A stretch of 64,000 nt of DNA, from the NCBI GenBank assembly GCA_012845835.1, contig JABAKD010000030.1, forward strand, positions 16,267,210 to 16,331,209, in the 5' to 3' direction. Every line of letters begins with the position of its first letter. Within the stretch, counting starts at the first letter, position 1. The translations under genes and the position numbers were made by a program. The notes beneath the pieces are model-generated. The model saw nothing but the letters and a program-made list of their open reading frames with translations. It searched no databases and was not told the DNA's origin. Below are positions 34,201-43,200 of the stretch, one piece after another. The stretch comes from Undaria pinnatifida (lineage: Eukaryota; Sar; Phaeophyceae; Laminariales; Alariaceae).

Positions 34201-37200
34201 GACTCGTGCGATTTCGGCTGCGAAAAAAATACTTGAAGAAGAAAAGTGAGCATCAGTCGCCCGTGTCCCATCAACAGCTTCAACCGAGATCCGTCCAAGT
34301 TGTTGCCGAGGGCCAACACGTTATGATAGCTCGCGGGAGACTTGGCACACGAGACAGAACCTACAGCAGTAGTTCGCAAAGCCAGCATCCGACCATGCGC
34401 TCCTCCTCCCGGTCTGTGTCCTCTCTCGTGCCGTGCAACGTCTCCCCATGCGCTGTTGCCATTGCTGCTGCTGCTACTGGTACGACTGTTCCTGCTACTA
34501 CTGCTACTACTACCGCTACTACTGTCGCTGTCACTGCTGCTGCCACTGCTACTGCTACCGCTGCTGCTACTGCTGCTGATATTTACTACTACTATTGTTC
34601 TTACCTTTGCTACTGTCTCCGCCACTGCAGCCGCTGTTACATATTGATCTTGTCGATGTCCTCCCGCTGCTACTGCTACTGTCGTGCTAACGCCACTACT
34701 ACCACTACCACTACCACTACCACTGCTAGTACTACTGCTACTACTACTACTTCTACTACTCCTACCACTACTACCACTACTACTACTCCTACTACTACTG
34801 CTACTACTCCTTCCGCGCCTACTACTACCGTGGTAGAATGCAGTAACAGCTTAGCAGAACGGGAGGAAAACGACTACCAAGAAAACAAAACAAACAGCGC
34901 AACCCAATTCAACCCATCCCAACCCAACCCAGCCCAACCCATTCCAACAAAAACAAGAAAAACAACACGACACGACATGGCACGACACAAAACAAACTAA
35001 CAGAAACAACACAAAAACAAAATTCACCTTTATGCGCATCATGAACGTTCCCGGGTTCCTCTTTCGGCGGTGGAACAATCCAGCCCACTTCAGCCGTATG
35101 TCCGCATCGTCGATCGACAGCTCCTCCCAAGTAAACTTCCCCGATCGAACCGCCGCAGCCAGTTCGTGCACCTAGTAACAGCAACAATCAACAACATTCA
35201 CTAATAGAACACCCGAAACGGAGAGGTATCATATACTGGTATACCCTACGCAACGCCTTCGAAACTGGAAACCTGATTTAGAGGAAATATAGTTGGAATT
35301 AACATACTGTAGAGGAGTTTTTAGGGGGCCTAAGGGGGTGCATCGGCGAAGGGAGGTAATGATGAATGAACTGCTTATTTTGGTCATGGAGGTGACAGCT
35401 AGTTACCCAGGCGAGTGTCAGCAGCGAGATGGTGCATCTATTCATAGGAGACCCGGTGCGGAGAGGCAGGGTAGACACAAGGGGTGGAAGTATATTATAG
35501 GAGAAGGGGAAACCTCCACTGGTACAGTACGAGTATAACAGCAAAAAACAGGGAAGCTGGTTCAGGCTGGATTCAATGCCACATGACGGGAGCGTTCCTA
35601 TTGTTGCTGTGGACGTTGCCGTCGATGTGGTTGTGGTTGTGGTTGTGGATGTGGTTGTTATTGTTGTCGTTGTCGTAGTTGCTTTTTGTGCTTGTTTCTG
35701 CTTGTGTTTGTCGTTGTCGTTGTAGTTGCAGTTGTTGTTGCCCTTGGCATGCATGTTATCGATTGTCCGTATTACTGCCGCCGCTGAACGCCCGCACATT
35801 GATGCACGCGCGGTCATGCCCTAATCGCGATCGCGGAAGAGAGCTGTAGAAGCGAATTCCACATCACCACAAGAACATACGCACATGGGTCGCACCTTGA
35901 TGTCGCAGACCCCACAAAAAATATATAAATCGATTCTTGCATTGTTACAGACGCGTGTCGCGCACCATTAAGTCACGCACCCGGCCCGTATCATTCCATT
36001 TAACCGATTGCCACACAGGGCCAGCCCACCTACAGTAGCTCACGGACTCATCCGGGTGTCACCCAGAACAATAACGCCTCGACACACCTGACGAACCCCC
36101 GCATCTCCGTGCCCACAGCAGTATCAAATCACCGAGTAACACAAACAGCCTCCCTACTCGATGCGAGCTACCACAGATCCCGAACAGCTCATTACCATTT
36201 AACGTGCCGGGTAAAACGGCAAATCCGAAAATTCCATCATGCCAAGGTAAAACGGCAAAATGAATACCAGTTTCCATCACATACAATTGCCGGGGTAAAA
36301 CGGCAATCTGAATGCTGTACCAACAGCGTTACTATTTACTAGGAAATCCTACCTTGAGGTTATCTCCAAACCAAAACTTTGTGCAGTGAAATGGCGTCGG
36401 ATACCGGTGTCTTCTCTCGTTGTTGGGCTGGTCAACGTAATGGGATACATTTTGATGCACGCGTACACGACCAACTGAAGAATGGCCAGGGAAAAACGGC
36501 AAAAGGCCACTACTAAATGCCTCACAATCTCAGTTGCACTGTAAATGCCCATAAAAGCTAATTAACTACCAGGTACCAGGTACGGGATAGGAACAATAGA
36601 AAAAAAGAGAGTATGTTGACAAAACCTCCGAAAACCACAACAATAACACCATCTTCACCCAGATATCGTACCGCCCGATCACACGATTTTAACACAATTT
36701 TTTGTTGCCGACGGAGGCCAACTGGCTCGTTTCGCTCGCCTGATTTTTCACTCGGCAAGTCGGTTGGCCATCACCTGGTTCCGCCAGCCGAGTTGCCAAT
36801 CAAAGCCTAGTCGGCTGACGGAACCTACCGAGAAGTTCTTAGTCGTGAAATCCCACCGACCCACATCTCCAGCAACCAATCGTGACAGGTGCCAGTTATC
36901 CTTGACTTGGCGACTTGCCACGGACTGCTGTTTTGCTTTACCGCGGCGATGTATTACCGCGGACTGCTACTCTTTGGCATGTGTTCGATGTTTTTGACGG
37001 CTTTGTTTACGAAGAAAATTTCAACGCACTATCAGTAGCCCCGCCCCGGACATCCGTTCCGTGGGTGCGTCAAGGCGACGATAAAAAAAAAAAAAAAAAA
37101 ACGACCCACGACGTACGTGGTGGTATCGTGCGTAACATGTCGCATGGTAACCATGGCGCACGGTATGACACACGGCATGACAACACGCGTGTGAGACACA

Positions 37201-40200
37201 CATGATAGCACTCGCAATGATTTTTGTTATGGTGTTCCCTTGGAGCCTACCCGCTCGTGAATCAAAAGGCAACCCGAGCGCCCCGCCGGTGGTAAGAACC
37301 AGGGGGCGGGGTTGGATTGCGGACGAGGAGGACAATGCCCTCGTCGGTAGCGTGGAGGTGGCCTTTGCCATCGAGCTCCTGAAATCTCGGAGAAGGAGGG
37401 ACGCTGAGGGACGCTGGTGCGCGGGAACACGCGTGAAGACTTCGGCGGGTGAGGCCAATGGCCGACCCAGAAGAAAAGGATCAGGATGGTGGTAAAATGC
37501 GCAGTCTCTGCGTGTTGCTCCCTCTCCCAGTCGGCGTGCGAAGCACGCGCAGCGGAATCGCGAAAGCGAAATTTCGCCGTAGCGGTCGGTTTCGACGTCG
37601 TCCCCGCGGGGTAAAGTACGATGTCATGACGGTCATTCCGCGCGTGAGTTGGGTTTTCTACGTGGCGTTCTGATACGCTTTGGCGACCGCTCGGGGTTTC
37701 GCTGGCGAGCTTTTCGACTATCCCGACTTCGACCCCAGCGTTTTCGCATTTGTTATATCTTTCACGGTAGTTCCCCGTTTCCCTTTTTCTGCCTCCTTTG
37801 TTCCCATTCCCAAGGTTCATCTGCGGAAAGTGATAGCTCTCGCGTTTGTCGATTTCGCCATTACCGCCGAGTTTTCTGTAGTCCGTTTCCCGTCTTCCGT
37901 CCTCCGTTGGCGGTTATTTGCTTTAGCATTTTTTCCTGAGGCTTCGCACCCTCGCAGGTTAGAGGTGTGTGAGTGGGTTTTGAAGAGCCGCATCGTCGAG
38001 TCATGTTCTAGACCGCGGAACCGGTGCTTCCCCGAATCTTCCATATTGAATATTTCTGCACACACGGCTCATCAGGGTGGGCTAGTGTATTGGTATTGCC
38101 CTAGGAGCATAACAATACACAGGATCCGGGATGCGGACACGGTATAAAAAGGGGTTTCCACATGCCTTTGAAGACACGTGTGTGTAGGAAAAAGGGGATG
38201 ATGCAATTGCTCCATGGATTTGCAGCGCGTTCAGCGTTCAGTTCTATCCGTGGCTAGCGGGATGAATACAAGAGCTTCTCAAATGCAAGTGAGTGACCAC
38301 AGCGGAACCTGCCTAGTAAAGAGACCTGCAAGAGAGTGGCCTGCGTCTGTTATCGGCCCCCTGTTCTTCAAATAACTCCGTGTTATCCTACACGACACAC
38401 GACAAACAGCATGGGCCCCGCCTATGTGCAGGAGCAGCCTGCACACAAGCTGTGCAGGTCGCGACAGGTCGATTTCAACCTTGCACGGTGACCCAAAAAC
38501 CGACCCCTGACGTCACCCCAACCCTAACCCTGACCCTAACCCTGACTTTTTTTTTTTTTCTACATCCCATTTATTATCCTCGCATTGCTCTCGCGCTCCC
38601 TACCAGTAGTAACTCACATCCGGGGTCACATAGTGGACCCTCCTGCCCCCTCTCCACTACCGCGTTGTGCCTTAATTTTTAGCGCGAGCAGGATTCAGCG
38701 TTTTCTTCCCTCTTCGACTCGCGTCGAATTGTGCCTACCCACGCTGCTGACCTATGGGTCTTTGGTAGGGCTGTGAGTTGGCTGACTATAAGATGCCAGG
38801 TAGTTATTAGCTGGCTGGTTGTTTAAGTTAGTTGCGGCGGTGCCAACTATCCAATTATTTTGCGTAATTGCGTTTCCTTGATCGTAAGAAGGCTTGTTTC
38901 GTACGGGACACGTATTTTCCCGCGATAGGAGCCCAAGCTCGCTGCGAACAGAGAGGCGGCTCATGGCGCATCGACCCATTACCATCGACGGTGCTGGCGC
39001 CGATGGCAGTGCCGAAGGTGTTGGCGGCGTTGAACCCGGCCAGTCAAATGACCACGGCGATGATGGAGCCTGCATCAATCCAGTGGTCGTTACGACAGCC
39101 CCTCTTCGCCCGAGCGCCCGCGACAAAGATGCGGTTTGCCACAGTAGTTAACGAGCGCCGGCTTCCCAAGCCCCCCAAATCCCAGCACTGGGTTTGGAAA
39201 CACTTTATGCGCGTACGCAAAGGAGGCGCTAGTCCTTGTTTTACATGATCACATGACAGACTGTTTTGTATCTTTACGAATGTACAATTACTCATGAAAC
39301 GTATTTAAAACGGGCGATCGATGTAGTACGTAGCTTGCAAAGATGAGTATCGACCCTAAATACGTCGAACTCACCGCTGACGTCGTTAGAAAAAAATGAA
39401 AAAATAGCCTTCACAGAGCAATACGACGATTATTTTTTATTTCACCTGTTTCTTATACATCAACCAGTGCTAAACTAGGCCGTTTTGTGAGACTTTTTGA
39501 GTACAAAAAGAAGCGAAATAGAGTAATTTTTGCCTCCGATGGGCCCTCCGGGGGTGCCTCCAGCGGGGGCCACTCGGCCGGGGAGGGCTTTCTTGGCTCT
39601 CTCCGCTCGTCTGACTTTAGTGGACTCGTTGGCCGGCGACTAAAGGAAGCTAGTTGCCTAGCGAAGCGCTGCAGCCAACTCACAGCCCTAGCCTTTGGGG
39701 AGCTCGAGATCGGCGCGGCTCCGCCCCGTGTTTTGGTGGCGTTTTATAAAAAAAAGAAAGCGGCCGAACGGCCAGCCTCGACCAAAAGTACCAACGAAAA
39801 CTGACTGCTAATGACCTGCACAGCTTGTGTGCAGGCCACTTATGCACATATCTATATATATACAGTTATTCGTGTTTTTGAGAGGACAGGGATTGGTCAG
39901 GAGTTTTGTTTCGTCTCGGCCTCAGTGTGGGATTCTCGAAACTGCAATTGCTCGGTCAAATCGCTTCATTCGAGCGCTGTTTTCGAGGGGCGGCTCCAAC
40001 GTCCCATCACCTTGCCATATCCGTTTCGCACCTGGCCGGGAACGCCTATGCGGGTTGAGCAAGCCAAGCTAGAAGCGCGCAAATTTTTGTATTTTGAACG
40101 GTACTCTCCAGTTATTCTTCTGATCTTGATGTATGGAGAGGTTAATACAATAAAAATTGGCACGACGTCAATTCCAAATTGGCATCATATTTGGTCCCAA

Positions 40201-43200
40201 AACAAAGAATAGTTGCTGTAAAAAAAAATCCCATGGTACCGCGGTAGGTATCATAGTAGGGCATTTATTTATTTAATTTCGGTAGGTACGTACGTACATG
40301 GATAGACGAGGCAAGGGCAGGCATGACTAAAACGAGGAGACAGTGATTACGATCACTGCGCCAGAAAAAGCCACACGGCCGCATTACGAGTGACTGCGTC
40401 CCCGGCCGCGAGGGTGGTATTATACGAATTCGTGCACGTCGACATAGTTTGTACTCGTGCAAGTAATATAGGTGCGAGTAAGAGCACACACACACTGATG
40501 CTCTATTACACACAAGCTTTTTGTTTGACTTATGGCATGGGGAGGGTGTACCAAAAAACAGGGAATAACTTTTCGACATAAAAAACAAGGGGAAACATCG
40601 TTCCTGTTGTTAAGCTGCGCGACGCGAAGGTCGTAGCAGTAAACGGTATCCACGGAATGGCATTTTTTCGTCCCGGTATCGCATCGGCGGGTGGTTCTTT
40701 CCCCGAGAAGACTCTTTCGAGAAGTATAGGCGGTGTGGAAGGCGTGCTTTGTTGTTGCTGTGGTGCCTGTCTCCGCTAATTTTTGTGGTCGCTTGCCGGC
40801 CAACTGGAAGCCGTCGTGTTGGTACGTAACTGATAAATAATGTTGTGTTGCTTCCTACTTGACGTGCTCCTTGCTGCTGATTGCCGATCGATCATCTCTA
40901 GTGCGTTATACAGAGCCGGTCGCCGTGGTGGTCTAGTGGTTACCCTCGAATACTACCGTCGCTGGTCCTTGAGTTCGATTCCCATCTTTGTGATATTTAA
41001 CTTTATTTGCAGAAATGCAAAAAAGGGATCAACTAACTGCTGAGAACTTAGCAGCGTGGGTAAGTACAATTTCGACCCGGATCGACGAAGGAAGAAAATG
41101 CTGAATTCTTCTCGCGATAAAACTTAGATTATGTACCGTAGTGGGGAGGGGGCAAGAGGGCCCGCTATGCGATCCGGATCTGAGTTGTACTACTGGGAGG
41201 GAGGGCGAGAGTGGTGCGAGGATAATACATGGGAATGAAAAAATAAAAAATAAAATACGATGTAGTGAAGTGGCTTTATTGCTGCTGCTATAATACGATA
41301 CCCAAGCAAGTTGCACCGATCTCGGACTCGATCTGGACTGAACTATGCAATTGGTCTATTTACAACTCCTCTAATCACAGCCCAGTATGGGATTATAGTC
41401 ATTGGACTTGTTGAGCTTCTTAGTGAGTGGTGGTTTTCTTTATATCCACGAACCCCAGCTGAGCTGATCCATCGAATACCCGGAGATGGGGTTATATTGT
41501 GCGGCGCGGTATCGAGGCAGGGGGTCAAATGGAATGTCCGCGGGGTATACGACTAAAAGTTCAGCAGTGCGAGTTGCCCCATTTTTTTTTAGTTGTAATT
41601 ACCTTGAAGGATTTCTGAACCGACGGTTGGACCCTATTCTGCCGTGCTGGCGTTGTATACGAACCTTCGCTAGCTAGGCATTCCACACCGTGCGGTGTGG
41701 CTTCGACCCGGGAGAACCCGGTTTTCGTCCAAGGTTTGTTGGAGTTGATGGGGTATATGGAAGGATTTTTGGAACGAGGATGGAGCCCTATCCTCATCGG
41801 GTGCGTCGGAACGCCCCCCCCATTGGCTGGCCTATGTCCTCTCCGGGTGTCTCTGGTTCTACGAGCTGCACAGCCAATCAAGGATAACCTAATGTGAAAA
41901 TATGATTGTCACACCATCATGAGGGGCTGTGTCGACCCGCGGGAGATATCGGTAACCGTCCCCGGTTTGTCAGGATTTCTGAAACGGGCATGGGACTTTC
42001 TCCTCCCGTGGTGGCGCTGCTCTTATGTCCGAGCCCCAGCCAATCAGCGGCAAGCCAACATGGTTGGGATTCCACGCCGTGCGGGGCGGTGTCGACACGG
42101 GAGGTCAACGTTAATATCCCCGCATTTTTTGAGCTGTAGATATTCGGGGGATTTATGAATCGGGGGTGGGACCCTATCTTCTCCGCGCGCGACGGAAATG
42201 CCCCCCATTGAAGGGCCTTTATCCGCCTAGGATAGCGCTGTGGAACTCGAACCAATCAGCGATTAGCCAACGGGATTGGGGTTTCCTCACCGTGTGGGGC
42301 GGTGTCGACCCGAGAAAGCTCGGTTTTCTTCCCCGGTTGGTCGTAGTTTTAGAGATATGGAGCGACCTCTGGACCGGGGATGGGACTCTACCCTCCCGAG
42401 ATGGAGCTGGCTCAACATACGAACCCCAGCCAATCAGAGATCGGCCGGTGGGGTTAGGATTTCCACACCGTGCGGGGAGGTGTCAACCCGGACGGTATCC
42501 GTGTTCGTCCCCGGATTGTTGGACTTTAGATGTGTGGATGGATTCCGATCCCGGGATGCGACCCTATCGTGCCCGGGTGACGCTTACTTTGTGTATGAAT
42601 CCCGGTCAATGAGCGATCAGACAAAAATTACATGTCTTTATTTCTTGTAAAAAAACTCGAGCCCGAAAAACTTAACTGTCAAAATCGTAAGCGCTGTAGT
42701 TTCGTATTACTATATCCACAAGAAATGGGCGATCTACAGCTAATAACAAGCTGCAGCATTGCAACAGCAGTCGAGGGGTCGAATGACGAAGCAGCGATAC
42801 CACCGTGTTTCGCGCCTGGAACACCATCAGCACGGCTCTCCACGATCAGACAATACACAGACGGACAAGCCAGTCGATCTGGGAGGCTCGGATCTAGATT
42901 ATACTATTGTATCATGCATGGTATGTTTCAGAGGCTGGCTCTGTGCGCGCCTCTCAGTGGCTACGAAGAGAACACGCAGCAGACATGGCCAGTCACCTTG
43001 CTGGCCCCGGATGCTTGATTGAGCGAAAACGTCATAAGAAACGCACTCGACACGTTTCGTCGCCAGACTAAAGGGATGGGTCAGTCGGCGTGTGCTCGGA
43101 TTTATCCGATCGAAATCTGACGAAGCTCGGAATCGGATTCACTTAAAAAAACGGCAGCAAGTAAGATCGTAGTCCATTGTTAGTCTATATCGAACTCTTG

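Noticed and set aside
34206-35000. 264-codon Thr/Ala-rich ORF as a gene
   Set aside because: It is a trinucleotide microsatellite in a NiR intron, and its distal end lies just downstream of the exon 3 donor on the opposite strand.
42166-42612. 148-codon plus-strand ORF as a gene
   Set aside because: It lies within a degenerate tandem array, and the reading frame follows the repeat, not a protein family.
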